64,000 nucleotides of DNA from Henriciella sp. (GTDB lineage Bacteria > Pseudomonadota > Alphaproteobacteria > Caulobacterales > Hyphomonadaceae), in the NCBI RefSeq assembly GCF_029936995.1, contig NZ_JAPYRE010000004.1, positions 124,001-188,000 of the forward strand. The letters run 5' to 3'. The stretch's first letter is position 1. Each line of letters begins with the position of its first letter. The position numbers and the translations under genes are program-made. The notes below the pieces were generated by a model. The model saw only the letters and a program-made list of their open reading frames with translations. It made no database searches and had not been told where the DNA came from. Of the stretch, positions 43,893 to 52,628 are shown one piece after another.

Positions 43893-46883
43893 ATGTCTGT
43901 TACAAAATTCCGTTCGCGCCTGATGGTATCCGTAGTCATGACAGCTGCGGCGGCTGGCGTATCACTCACGGCGGCTCCGCCGGCCGAGGCGGAGAACTGC
44001 CTGCTGGATACAAACGATAGCGGTGCGCCCGATGCCGGCGACGATGTTGGTGGGGCCGTTTCCGATGGTCCTGACGGTGGTACCGACAGCGATAATGGCA
44101 ACCTGGCGTGCGGTGTGAATGCCGAAGCAACCGCCCTTCTTTCAACGGCTGTAGGTGGGAGTGCGGAGGCTTCCGGATCGTTCGCAACCGCTCTCGGCTC
44201 TAGGGCAACCGCGTCTGCAAACTCCACGACGGCCGTTGGCGAATCGGCAGCGGCGACACAGAACCAGTCGACCGCCGTGGGCGTGGCGGCGCAGGCGTCA
44301 GGTATAGGGTCGACGGCTCTCGGAGAAGGCTCTGAAGCCACGGGGGACCTGTCTGCAGCCCTTGGCCAGAATGCAGACGCGACTTCTGACGGCACGACAG
44401 CCGTAGGTGCAGGGGCACGTGCGATCTTCAGTGAGGCGACAGCCATAGGCAACGATGCGAATGCGACAGCCGCGCGCGCAACCGCAATGGGCCATCTCGC
44501 ATTTGCGATCGGCGATGATTCTATTGCCGTTGGAGACCGTTCGACCGCATCCGGAAGCAGAACGACAGTTCTGGGGGCAACAGCTGAAGCGACAGGACAA
44601 GCGGCGATGGCCCTGGGCTATGCTGCAGAGGCGCCAGGTCTTGCTGCCACAGCCGTTGGCACAGGCGCGGATGCGACAGCTGCAGACACAGTAGCCGTTG
44701 GTTCCAGTTCAAGAGCAACAGCGCTCAGTGCAACAGCTATAGGGCAGTCAGCTAGAGCTACGGCGTTGTTCACGGTAGCTGTTGGGAAAAGTACTGAGGC
44801 AACAGCCACTGGTGCGACAGCTGTAGGCGAAAACTCACAAGCAACAGGTCTTGATTCGTTAGCCTTGGGCGGCTCAGCGGATGCGCAAGCCGATAACGCG
44901 ACAGCCGTGGGGAGCCTGACAGAAGCCACAGGTGAAAACAGTACAGCCCTTGGGGTGCGCGCAGACGCATCCGGAAAGCACTCGATTGCCATTGGTTCAG
45001 ATGGACCTGTTGTAGATTCGGTCGGTGCTACGGCAGCTGGACTAAACGCCATTTCAATCGGCAATGATTCCAGCGCGACGGGTTCATCATCCCTGGCACT
45101 GGGGACCGTCTCAGAAGCGACAGAGACTGGCGCGACGGCCCTTGGCTATGGCAGCAGCGCTACCGGCGTTATGTCCTTCGCGGGCGGGTTCGGCGCTGAG
45201 GCTTCCACCGACACGAGTACCGCGCTTGGCGCTCTCAGCGAGGCCAGGGGCAATGGTGCGACAGCCATCGGTGCGGAAGCTCTTGCAATGGCGGCCGGCG
45301 CGATAGCTACCGGCGAAGACGCGAATGCCTTTGGTGTAGGGGCAGTTGCGACTGGCCAGCTGTCGAGCGCGAGTGGCCGGAACAGTATCGCCCACGGGAT
45401 CGCCGCAGTTGCGGCGGCCGACGAGGCCATTGCAGTGGGTAGCGGTTCGGTTGCAAGCGGTGTTGACGCCGTCGCGATCGGCGCGGCGGCTGAAGCTACA
45501 GGTACTTATGCGATCGGTCATGGCCATCAGTCGAGCTCAACAGCCAATGGCGCGATTGCATTGGGCGCTTTCAGTGAGGCGTCCGGAGCTTTTTCGACAG
45601 TGCTTGGTCATGGTGCGGTTGCAACCAACCTGAGTGCGATCGCCCTCGGTACAGCAGCTGATGCAACCGGTCTGTATTCTTCGGCTACAGGCAGCAGCGC
45701 AGAGGCGAGCGGTGATTACAGCTCTGCCTATGGTAGCAATGCGAAAGCGAGCGGCAGAGGGTCTATCGCCATCGGGGGGGATGACGGATCTGGTCCGATA
45801 AATGCGGCTGAAGCTTCCGGCGAGAATTCAGTCGCGCTCGGCAATACGTCCCTAGCCACAGCCTTTAACTCTGTCGCCGTCGGATTCGGCTCTGTCGCCA
45901 GCCGCGCCAACACAGTCTCGGTCGGGTCAGCAGGTAATGAGCGGGCGATCACCAATGTCGCGGCCGGCACACAGGCCACTGATGCTGTAAATCTGTCGCA
46001 ACTGAATGGTGTCGCCGCTGATGCGGCCGCAGCTCAGACAGATGCCACCCAGGCACTCGCCAACGCGGCCAGCGCTCAGGCTACGGCCGACCAGGGAGTA
46101 GCAGATGCAGCAGCGGCCCAATCGACAGCCAACCAGGCCGTATCGGATGCGGCGGCCGCACAATCCACTGCCGACACCGCACTGGCCAATACAGTGGCAA
46201 ATGAAAGCCGCATAACGGCTAATGAAGGTCGTATCATAGCCAATGAGACACGGATCACTAGCAATGAAGCCGAGATTGCCAACAACACGCAGGCAATCGG
46301 GACAAACAGCACAGAGATTGCGGCCAACAGGTCTGACATTGATTCAAATTCGACCGACATCGCGTCCCTCAAGGGCAGCTCGGATGCAAATGCGCAGGCC
46401 ATTGCCGACAATGCTACAGACATCGGCACTAACCGTCAGAACATCACTTCGAACTCTTCAGGCATTTCCAGCGCAAATGCGCGGATTGATGAAGTCGTCG
46501 CGGATCTCCAGAATTTCGGTACTGGCGTAGTTGCAGACAACACCACGCGCAGCCAGGCAAATGCGGCGATGCTTGTCGATCACTCGAGAATGATCGGACA
46601 GAATACTGAGAACATCGAACGCAATCTTGTAATGATCACGTCGAATTCCCGTAGGATAAAGAAAGTAGAGCAGGGGGTCGCTCTCTCTCTGGCTGTCCCG
46701 GACGCCTATCTCAACAGCTCCGAAAACATGGCTATAGCAGGCGGGATCGGCAGTTTTGCAGGCGAAGCCGGCCTCGGTCTCGGTATCACGTTGAGGGGAA
46801 ACAAGAACTGGTCGTTTTCTGCTGGGGGCGCCATGTCCGGTGGTGAAACGGCAGGTAAGCTTCAGGCGCGTTGGGCAAATTAG
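43893..46883 (+). CDS. trimeric autotransporter adhesin 1 (YadA-like)
   Basis: 996-aa surface adhesin. ATG at 43893, preceded by GGGGAGA. Signal peptide (cleavage near AEAEN at about residue 36). The head (about residues 80-670) is built of many 14-residue YadA head repeats with the SAVGxxAxATG / AIAIG pattern (for example TAVGGSAEASGSFATALGSR). A YadA-type neck follows (ANTVSVGSAGNERAITNVAA, then TQATDAVNLSQL). The stalk is a right-handed coiled coil of repeated N-x-x-x-I units (SRITANEGRIIANETRITSN). The last about 70 residues are the membrane anchor (GIGSFAGEAGLGLGITLRG), forming one third of a 12-strand barrel. Type V secretion exposes the head for adhesion. An AraC regulator is divergent. 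Confidence 0.95.
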   Translation: MSVTKFRSRLMVSVVMTAAAAGVSLTAAPPAEAENCLLDTNDSGAPDAGDDVGGAVSDGPDGGTDSDNGNLACGVNAEATALLSTAVGGSAEASGSFATALGSRATASANSTTAVGESAAATQNQSTAVGVAAQASGIGSTALGEGSEATGDLSAALGQNADATSDGTTAVGAGARAIFSEATAIGNDANATAARATAMGHLAFAIGDDSIAVGDRSTASGSRTTVLGATAEATGQAAMALGYAAEAPGLAATAVGTGADATAADTVAVGSSSRATALSATAIGQSARATALFTVAVGKSTEATATGATAVGENSQATGLDSLALGGSADAQADNATAVGSLTEATGENSTALGVRADASGKHSIAIGSDGPVVDSVGATAAGLNAISIGNDSSATGSSSLALGTVSEATETGATALGYGSSATGVMSFAGGFGAEASTDTSTALGALSEARGNGATAIGAEALAMAAGAIATGEDANAFGVGAVATGQLSSASGRNSIAHGIAAVAAADEAIAVGSGSVASGVDAVAIGAAAEATGTYAIGHGHQSSSTANGAIALGAFSEASGAFSTVLGHGAVATNLSAIALGTAADATGLYSSATGSSAEASGDYSSAYGSNAKASGRGSIAIGGDDGSGPINAAEASGENSVALGNTSLATAFNSVAVGFGSVASRANTVSVGSAGNERAITNVAAGTQATDAVNLSQLNGVAADAAAAQTDATQALANAASAQATADQGVADAAAAQSTANQAVSDAAAAQSTADTALANTVANESRITANEGRIIANETRITSNEAEIANNTQAIGTNSTEIAANRSDIDSNSTDIASLKGSSDANAQAIADNATDIGTNRQNITSNSSGISSANARIDEVVADLQNFGTGVVADNTTRSQANAAMLVDHSRMIGQNTENIERNLVMITSNSRRIKKVEQGVALSLAVPDAYLNSSENMAIAGGIGSFAGEAGLGLGITLRGNKNWSFSAGGAMSGGETAGKLQARWAN

Positions 46884-47013
46884 GACGCACGCCTGATGGC
46901 CGGTCCGGGGCAGGCTTCAATACGCGGAATTCCAGTCTCCGCTGTTAAGCTGTGTCACCGGGCCGGTCGTTTGTTCCGTAAAAGCTGGAAAGTTCTGCAG
47001 TTGGTCTGGTGTG

Positions 47014-49005
47014 TCAGACGCGGTCACGTCCCCAGCTGGCGACGACCTTCTCCCGAATTTTCTCGATTTCGTCAGTAGGCACCTGCTCTTCAGCGCCTTG
47101 CTCGAGTGGATCAGAATGAAAGATATAAAGACGAGCGACGAAATCTGAGATCAGGACGGAAGATTCGCCAGAGAACTCACCGTTTCCGGCTGTGGAAACG
47201 ATGATGCCGTCGCCCCAGTCCTGCCCGCTGTCATTATTCGGATTGAAGAAATAGACGCGCACATTGCCGGCCGGGTCGTGACCGACGCGAATGATCGCGA
47301 TCGCATGCCAGCCGACGAAGCGTGCCGCGCTATCGGTGACAGCAATGCCAGCGGGGCTTGGATGAATTACGGGCTGCGCGCCATTAAAATCCGGGTGAAA
47401 GGTGGCATAGAACCGCCGGATAAAGCCTTCAATGTCCATGAGCTTGCCAGTCGGTACATCGACGGCAATATTGAAACGGCGGCTGACCCACCAGCCATGC
47501 ATTTCAGGGTTGATCCACTGATGCGGATCGCCTTCACGGCCAGCACACATCCGGCCCATTTCAATATATATTCTGTCGAGATGGGGAACCAGAACGCTGG
47601 AGACGGGATCGATGTCAGCCAGCGGCCCACGTGCCAGGCCTTCCGAAAGGCCACTTGAAGATATCGTCGTGCCTTCGAAGGGCATTAGAACTTCGTCATC
47701 TCGCCCGGCCCAGGCGACGAGCTGTAGGAGATAGTCGGGATCGGTATGTGCCCACATTGCGATCGCGCGGGCTGCCTGACAGGTCGGGTTGTTGCCCTGA
47801 CCGACGCCAAGTGGCTGGCCGAGAACACTGATGACGCCTGCCAGCAATCGTGCTTCCGGTGCGGGCACAGGGCCATGTGTTTCTATCAGGCGCTGACGAG
47901 GAGCCGGGGCGAGCGGCAGGTGAATCTGACGCCATAAAGCCGGAGCGGTTGGCGGCAGATGAAGTACGCCACGTTCCAGTAAGAGTGCGAGGCCGTATAT
48001 GGTCTGCGCAGTCTCTGGCTGGATGGCGTTGTCGATCAAGGCGTGCGTGAGGCTTGTGAAGGCGAAATAGCTGTTACGCCCTGTCGCAGAAAGGCCAAGG
48101 CAATCGGGAATGAGGTCCGCCCGTTCCGCCAGAAGGTGACGTAGAAGAGTGGCATGATAGGGCGAGACAAGCCCGGTATCATGCATGGCGCGCGCCATGC
48201 CTGAGGCTTCCTGTGCCAGCGATTGCTCGTCGAGTGTTTCCAGTCGTGATGTGTAGACATCCAGTCCCGGATCCTCCCGGCAGTTACGGGTTGGGCCGAA
48301 CAGGGCACTTATCAGCCTGTCAGCGCCCCATCCCGACTGTGCGGTGTCGGGTGAGCTTTCCGATATCCAGATCGACAGCTGGGTCACCATGGCCTTGATA
48401 CGGTCAGTCTGGATTGGCCGCTGGGCCAGTATGCGCCAGATTTCCGATATGACGGCATCGAATATCCGTCCATAGCCAATCTCGGCGGCAATAAACTCGA
48501 AGAGTTGTTTCAGGGTTTCGGCCCAGAGCGGGTCCTGTGCACGGGCGGTTTCCGTAGTAGCCCCGAACAGACGCTCCATGTTCAGGCCAAGTACCTGTGC
48601 AAGGAAGTGATGCGCTTCTTCGGACGTTATGCTGGCATGGGCATACTGTCCGGTGGCGATTGCAAGAAACCGCAACTCGCTAAGCGCTTCTAGGCTCAGG
48701 GCCTGAACGTCTGCGGATTCCAGTGTATGCCTTACAAAGACAGGTTTTAGCCGATCAGGATCGTCCCAGTCCGTGCCGGTAAAGATGCCAGCTTCGTCAA
48801 GACGCGAAACACGTTCGAAACAGGCCGTCACACCGCCAGGTAGCATAAGCACCTTCTGGACCTGGTCGAGAGCAGGCCCCTGATGCATCAGCTTGGTCTT
48901 CGCACTGGCATTGCCAAGCCGCAAAAGCGCACTGTCGAGCCGTTTCAAGGCCACAGGATCAACCTGGTCGGACGACCGGAAGGCGTCTGTCTGGTTTACT
49001 TGCAA
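47014..49005 (-). CDS. putative Cys-His-Asn hydrolase, partner of the ATP-grasp enzyme
   Basis: 663-aa protein with no signal peptide, so probably cytosolic. Start chosen at TTG 49005 after AAAGGG; the longer reading to 49140 overlaps the ATP-grasp gene. No family is recognised for the helical N-terminal 380 residues. The C-terminal part carries a papain-fold-like set in the right order: C409 in VGQGNNPTCQAARAIAMWA, H567 in RFVGWHAIAIIRV and N588 in VYFFNPNNDSGQDWGDG. Thus C-(158)-H-(21)-N, the spacing seen in clan CA Cys peptidases and transglutaminases. It lies 70 bases after the ATP-grasp gene on the same strand, so the two probably form one operon. Peptidase, amidase or transpeptidase activity is inference. 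Confidence 0.6.
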   Translation of the reverse strand: MQVNQTDAFRSSDQVDPVALKRLDSALLRLGNASAKTKLMHQGPALDQVQKVLMLPGGVTACFERVSRLDEAGIFTGTDWDDPDRLKPVFVRHTLESADVQALSLEALSELRFLAIATGQYAHASITSEEAHHFLAQVLGLNMERLFGATTETARAQDPLWAETLKQLFEFIAAEIGYGRIFDAVISEIWRILAQRPIQTDRIKAMVTQLSIWISESSPDTAQSGWGADRLISALFGPTRNCREDPGLDVYTSRLETLDEQSLAQEASGMARAMHDTGLVSPYHATLLRHLLAERADLIPDCLGLSATGRNSYFAFTSLTHALIDNAIQPETAQTIYGLALLLERGVLHLPPTAPALWRQIHLPLAPAPRQRLIETHGPVPAPEARLLAGVISVLGQPLGVGQGNNPTCQAARAIAMWAHTDPDYLLQLVAWAGRDDEVLMPFEGTTISSSGLSEGLARGPLADIDPVSSVLVPHLDRIYIEMGRMCAGREGDPHQWINPEMHGWWVSRRFNIAVDVPTGKLMDIEGFIRRFYATFHPDFNGAQPVIHPSPAGIAVTDSAARFVGWHAIAIIRVGHDPAGNVRVYFFNPNNDSGQDWGDGIIVSTAGNGEFSGESSVLISDFVARLYIFHSDPLEQGAEEQVPTDEIEKIREKVVASWGRDRV

Positions 49006-49075
49006 AGGTACCCTTTCGACTCGTTTATGACTGAAGGCTAGCGAATATGCCGGGGTCTGACTACAGACCCGCCCT

Positions 49076-50302
49076 CTAGACGTAGAAGTCGAGCTCTTCC
49101 TGAGCGGTAAGGAGTTCGTGGAGAGTCTCGGCATTGTCACCGTGGAAATAGACCAGTCCCCAGTGATTGCCGAAGGCTGAACGTTTAGCGACCTTGTTTT
49201 CCATAGGTTCCGTCAGCTCGTGCCATTCGAAATATGGGTGCTCTTCGGTTTCTTTTGGAATGGAGAGATGAGACACTACACGACTGCGGGGATAAACGCC
49301 GAAACAGCCAGCATACCCGTTTGCATCCTTGACGGGCGTCGGGAAGAACGCCTCGATTTCTTCTTCGGTCGTTTTGGGATCGAACATCAGGACCATTCCC
49401 TGATAGGCGTTGAAACCATAAACCCTTTCAAGAAGCTCGAAGACCTTGAAGCCCGGCGGACGGTAAGCGACTTCACCGAAATACATCACGCCATCGGGGG
49501 CGATGAAGTATTCCGGGTGAATGAAGCCGAACTGGATGTTGAATGTCTTGATCAGTTTCTCGATCTCGGCTGTGACCTTGTCACGCATCTCTTCGAGCTT
49601 CGGGCTTGCGGGTACAAAAACGGAATAGCCCAGCCGCACATATTCGGAGATATTCAGGAAACGGATTTTGCCATCCTGAATCCAAGCTTCCGCAGCGAAC
49701 TCCCAACCATCGAGGTGGCTCTCCATCAATGCAGGAAATTCCTCTTCGGGAATCATGTCGACATCTTCAGCAGTCCGCACGACACGATGACCCATACAAC
49801 CGGCAAGGTCGAACGCCTTGACGTGAATCGGGTCGTTGGTGTCTCCCTCCAGCTTCAGGAGGGTCTGATTGACGCGGCGCAGGAAGCGCTCAACGTCCGC
49901 CCGGTCATGGGCCTCTTCGAAAATACCCACACGGATGCCGCCAAGTTGAGCACGGCGCTTCATAAGCGACTTGTCACGGAACAGCATGGACTGGCCGAGA
50001 AGACGCGGATTATCAAGCAGTACACTATTGATCGCGCCCGCCCACTCCACGGTCTCTTCAAAGAGCGGAATGGCGACATCAATCCCCATTTCTTTCAGAG
50101 TATTTGCGATCTCGAATGATTTCTCGTTCAGCCGCTCAAAATCCCAGGACAGAAACGGAATATCATTGGCTTCAGCGTATTCCCTTGCCCAGCTTGGCGC
50201 GACCACAAGATAGCGCCGGTCGAATTTTTCCAGAGCATCAATGGCGCTCAGGCTCCAGCCAAGAAGGGCAACATAGCCTTTATCGGGATTGAAATCGGAC
50301 AT
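49076..50302 (-). CDS. ATP-grasp carboxylate ligase
   Basis: 408-aa ATP-grasp enzyme. Start ATG has GAGGAGA four bases upstream. The N-terminal domain (YVALLGWSLSAIDALEKFDR) is the pre-ATP-grasp Rossmann-like part; the central domain contains the ATP-binding DKSLMKRRAQLGGIRVG; the metal-binding end motif reads FIHPEYFIAPDGVMYFGEVA then YRPPG, in place of the usual E-x-N-x-R. ATP-grasp enzymes couple a carboxylate to an amine or thiol via acyl phosphate. The substrate is not predictable. It is followed by a putative Cys-His-Asn hydrolase (47014), which suggests a synthesise-and-trim pair acting on a peptide or amino-acid conjugate. Divergent from the sigma gene at 50563. Confidence 0.87.
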   Translation of the reverse strand: MSDFNPDKGYVALLGWSLSAIDALEKFDRRYLVVAPSWAREYAEANDIPFLSWDFERLNEKSFEIANTLKEMGIDVAIPLFEETVEWAGAINSVLLDNPRLLGQSMLFRDKSLMKRRAQLGGIRVGIFEEAHDRADVERFLRRVNQTLLKLEGDTNDPIHVKAFDLAGCMGHRVVRTAEDVDMIPEEEFPALMESHLDGWEFAAEAWIQDGKIRFLNISEYVRLGYSVFVPASPKLEEMRDKVTAEIEKLIKTFNIQFGFIHPEYFIAPDGVMYFGEVAYRPPGFKVFELLERVYGFNAYQGMVLMFDPKTTEEEIEAFFPTPVKDANGYAGCFGVYPRSRVVSHLSIPKETEEHPYFEWHELTEPMENKVAKRSAFGNHWGLVYFHGDNAETLHELLTAQEELDFYV

Positions 50303-50562
50303 AAATTCTCCTCGCTCGTAAATATGTACTCAAAGCAACGTGCGGAAACTCCACAAGTTCACAGACTATCAATGGCAGGCAGTGCCTGACGCTTTGCGCC
50401 TAATTCAAAAAGGCAATTCCGGCTCATGCCTTTGCCGTTAATTGGGGCAGGGGTGTGGATATGATTCAATCCACGGGTGGTCATTTCAGTCTTGCAGCCC
50501 TATTAATCGTGTTTCTGCTCGGTCCGGCAGGTTAGCATATTTGACTTCAGACTGGGTGATGA

Positions 50563-51078
50563 ATGTCTAATTCGAGTTCCGGAAGTCTTACGGAAGCATT
50601 AGCAGCTCTGCGTGCGGACAATCCGCAACCTATGCAGGCGATATATGAGCTCACGGCTCCCCGCCTGTATGGCAAGCTGCTGTCGCTGCTTGAGGACCCT
50701 GACCTGGCACGCCAAGTGCTGCACACCACATATGTCTGTCTCTGGCGACAGCGTCACAATATCGAAACCTCCGGAGACAGGGATTTCGAGAAGATTGCGG
50801 CCTTGGCGCACCATTGTGCGCTTCGTGTTCGTTTCCAGAGTAGAGATGCGGAGGGTTTGGCTTCCGGACAGAACGCAGGTGCGTTGCTCGAAAGGAAAGA
50901 TGTTGAAGGGGTTTCGCTACATAGACTTGATGACGGCGACCGCGCAATGTTGAAGGCCGCTTACCTCGGATTCGAGAGCATCGATGGATTGGCAGGCCAG
51001 ACGGGGATGCCGCCTGAAGAGGTGCGTTCACGTCTGGCACGTCTTGCGAGTGGAAAAGGAGGGCAGTCTGATGACTAG
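50563..51078 (+). CDS. degenerate ECF sigma-like protein
   Basis: 171-aa protein similar along its length to ECF sigma factors and, in particular, to the intact factor encoded on the opposite strand at 51826-52407. Region 2 aligns: AIYELTAPRLYGKLLSLLED versus HIYALTAPKFTSILINQLRD, then LARQVLHTTYVCLWRQRHNI versus AARDVLQHAYLSIWRNAGRY. The core-binding and -10 recognition helices are eroded (AALAHHCALRVRFQSR) and region 4 lacks the usual helix-turn-helix pattern (IDGLAGQTGMPPEEVRSRLA). It overlaps the anti-sigma gene by eight bases. It may be a diverged sigma factor or a decoy/partner for the anti-sigma factor. Confidence 0.75.
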   Translation: MSNSSSGSLTEALAALRADNPQPMQAIYELTAPRLYGKLLSLLEDPDLARQVLHTTYVCLWRQRHNIETSGDRDFEKIAALAHHCALRVRFQSRDAEGLASGQNAGALLERKDVEGVSLHRLDDGDRAMLKAAYLGFESIDGLAGQTGMPPEEVRSRLARLASGKGGQSDD

Positions 51079-51808
51079 TCGTCCAGAACACTGGCAGATG
51101 CTGGCGAGCGCATATCTCATGGGCCATGCAACATCTGAAGAGGTTGCGGAGTTCGAGGCGCTTTATGCTTCTGATGCGAGCTTCCGCGGTTTTGTCACGG
51201 ACATGGAGACCTTTCTGGCGCCACTGAACGCCGATGCCGATGAAGTGACCCCGCCTGCGGGCCTCCTTGATGACATTATGGATGTGATCGAGGCTGAACT
51301 GGACAGCCCCAAGGAGAGGATTGCCAGTAATGATAATATTAAGCCGGCGCCGCAAAGGCCCTGGCAATATGCAACAGCGGCATCCATCCTGGTAGCTGCA
51401 ACGGCGATAGGCCTTCATTTTATTCCGGTGGACGGGGATAAAGGCACACCGGCGCAAACAGCGCAGGAAGAGTTGTATGCCCTCATGTCAGGTGGTGAAG
51501 AAACGCCGAGTGTTGTGGTCCTGCTCTATGACAAGGATACAAATACGATCAGTGGGCGGCTGACTAACACGTCCCCACCATCAGAGGGCGTCTGGCAGCT
51601 GTGGCTGCTCAGGGAGGGTATTGATGCCCCCCAATCATTAGGACTGTTGCAGGAGCTATCCGAAGACGGTCGTATTGATTTGAATTTGGCAACCGATCTT
51701 GCGGCCGGGTCCGATACATTGGCAATCAGTGTCGAGCCGGAAGGTGGGTCGCCAGAAGCAGGCCCAACAGGCCCGATTGTATTTACGGGTAAAGTCGACC
51801 CCATCTGA
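51071..51808 (+). CDS. RskA-type transmembrane anti-sigma factor
   Basis: 245-aa protein. ATG at 51071 preceded by AAAGGAGGG; overlaps the sigma-like gene by eight bases. The N-terminal anti-sigma helices (EHWQMLASAYLMGHATSEEV and EFEALYASDASFRGFV) are followed by one membrane helix (about residues 98-115, ATAASILVAATAIGLHFI). The periplasmic RskA domain is clear: EGVWQLWLLREG, SLGLLQELSEDG, DTLAISVEPEGGSP. RskA-type proteins hold SigK-type ECF factors. It sits between two sigma-like genes (50563 and, on the other strand, 51826), so one anti-sigma factor may serve both. Confidence 0.9.
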   Translation: MTSRPEHWQMLASAYLMGHATSEEVAEFEALYASDASFRGFVTDMETFLAPLNADADEVTPPAGLLDDIMDVIEAELDSPKERIASNDNIKPAPQRPWQYATAASILVAATAIGLHFIPVDGDKGTPAQTAQEELYALMSGGEETPSVVVLLYDKDTNTISGRLTNTSPPSEGVWQLWLLREGIDAPQSLGLLQELSEDGRIDLNLATDLAAGSDTLAISVEPEGGSPEAGPTGPIVFTGKVDPI

Positions 51809-51825
51809 TCGTGCGGAACGGCGGC

Positions 51826-52407
51826 TTAAAGAACTGAGGAAACGCCTGTAACCGGCATTTCCGCACGGACACGTTTGAGCCCCCTGCGGATCCAGCCTTT
51901 TACCGTATTCGGTGATGTGTCGAGCTTCAGGCCGATCTCGGTGCAGGACATGCCTTCCACAATGTTCATCATGATGGAGCGGGCAACATGCTCTGGCAAA
52001 AGAGCGAGATGACGTGCGACGAGCCTGCCGCCATCGCCTGTTCGAGCTAGGTCTTCCGGCTGGTCGGCCCCGTCGACAATAGTTTCACCGATTTCTTCCA
52101 TCTCAGGCGTGCGCGCCTTGCTTCTAAGGTGATCGAGTCCGCGATTGCGAATGATCACGAGCATCCAGGTAAAAGCTTTTCCCTTTGAAGGGTCATAACG
52201 CCCTGCATTGCGCCATATTGAGAGATAAGCGTGCTGCAGAACATCGCGAGCTGCTTCCGGATCACGAAGCTGATTGATCAGAATGGATGTGAATTTGGGT
52301 GCGGTCAGGGCATAGATATGGCTGAAAGCATTTCTGTCCCCCTCAGCACACTGGCTTAAAGCTCGTTTGAGCTGGTCATTGAGATCTTCGACATCTTGTT
52401 TTGGCAT
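51826..52407 (-). CDS. ECF sigma factor (SigK/RpoE-like)
   Basis: 193-aa ECF sigma factor. Start at ATG 52407 with GGAG upstream; a GTG at 52413 would add two residues. Region 2: HIYALTAPKFTSILINQLRD, then GKAFTWMLVIIRNRGLDHLR. Region 4: LPEHVARSIMMNIVEGMSCT then LDTSPNTVKGWIRRGLKRVR. This is the intact paralogue of the degenerate protein at 50563. It ends 17 bases from the anti-sigma gene (convergent) and is divergent from the trimeric autotransporter at 52629 with a 221-base shared promoter region, so control of that adhesin by this sigma factor is a natural hypothesis. Confidence 0.94.
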   Translation of the reverse strand: MPKQDVEDLNDQLKRALSQCAEGDRNAFSHIYALTAPKFTSILINQLRDPEAARDVLQHAYLSIWRNAGRYDPSKGKAFTWMLVIIRNRGLDHLRSKARTPEMEEIGETIVDGADQPEDLARTGDGGRLVARHLALLPEHVARSIMMNIVEGMSCTEIGLKLDTSPNTVKGWIRRGLKRVRAEMPVTGVSSVL

Positions 52408-52628
52408 GTCCACTCCAGCACCGCCTGAACATCACGAACTAGTCCGGCACAAAAAAAGACAAGCTCAACCATCATAAAAATTTTTGATTAATATGGCTGC
52501 GGCCGAAATTTTTTTGATGGAACCTGCACCCAAGCTTTTTGGAGGGTCGTATCTCCTGATGCTGGGACGCCCAGCCTGCTGGCCTGCCCAACGCACGGCC
52601 ATTTCCAGGAAGGAAAGGGATATACGCA

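Noticed and set aside
44000-46000. Long antisense frames opposite adhesin 1, and short periodic DNA units
   Set aside because: The periodicity is that of the 14-residue head repeats; the antisense frames are simple shadows (Ala/Pro/Val-rich).
49006-49140. 45-codon extension of the Cys-His-Asn protein
   Set aside because: Overlaps the end of the ATP-grasp gene by 65 bases and is Ser/Arg-rich; a TTG at 49005 has a ribosome site.
50563-51078. Calling the degenerate sigma-like gene a pseudogene
   Set aside because: The frame is intact, has its own start and overlaps the anti-sigma gene by eight bases in a coupled way, so a functional diverged protein is as likely.
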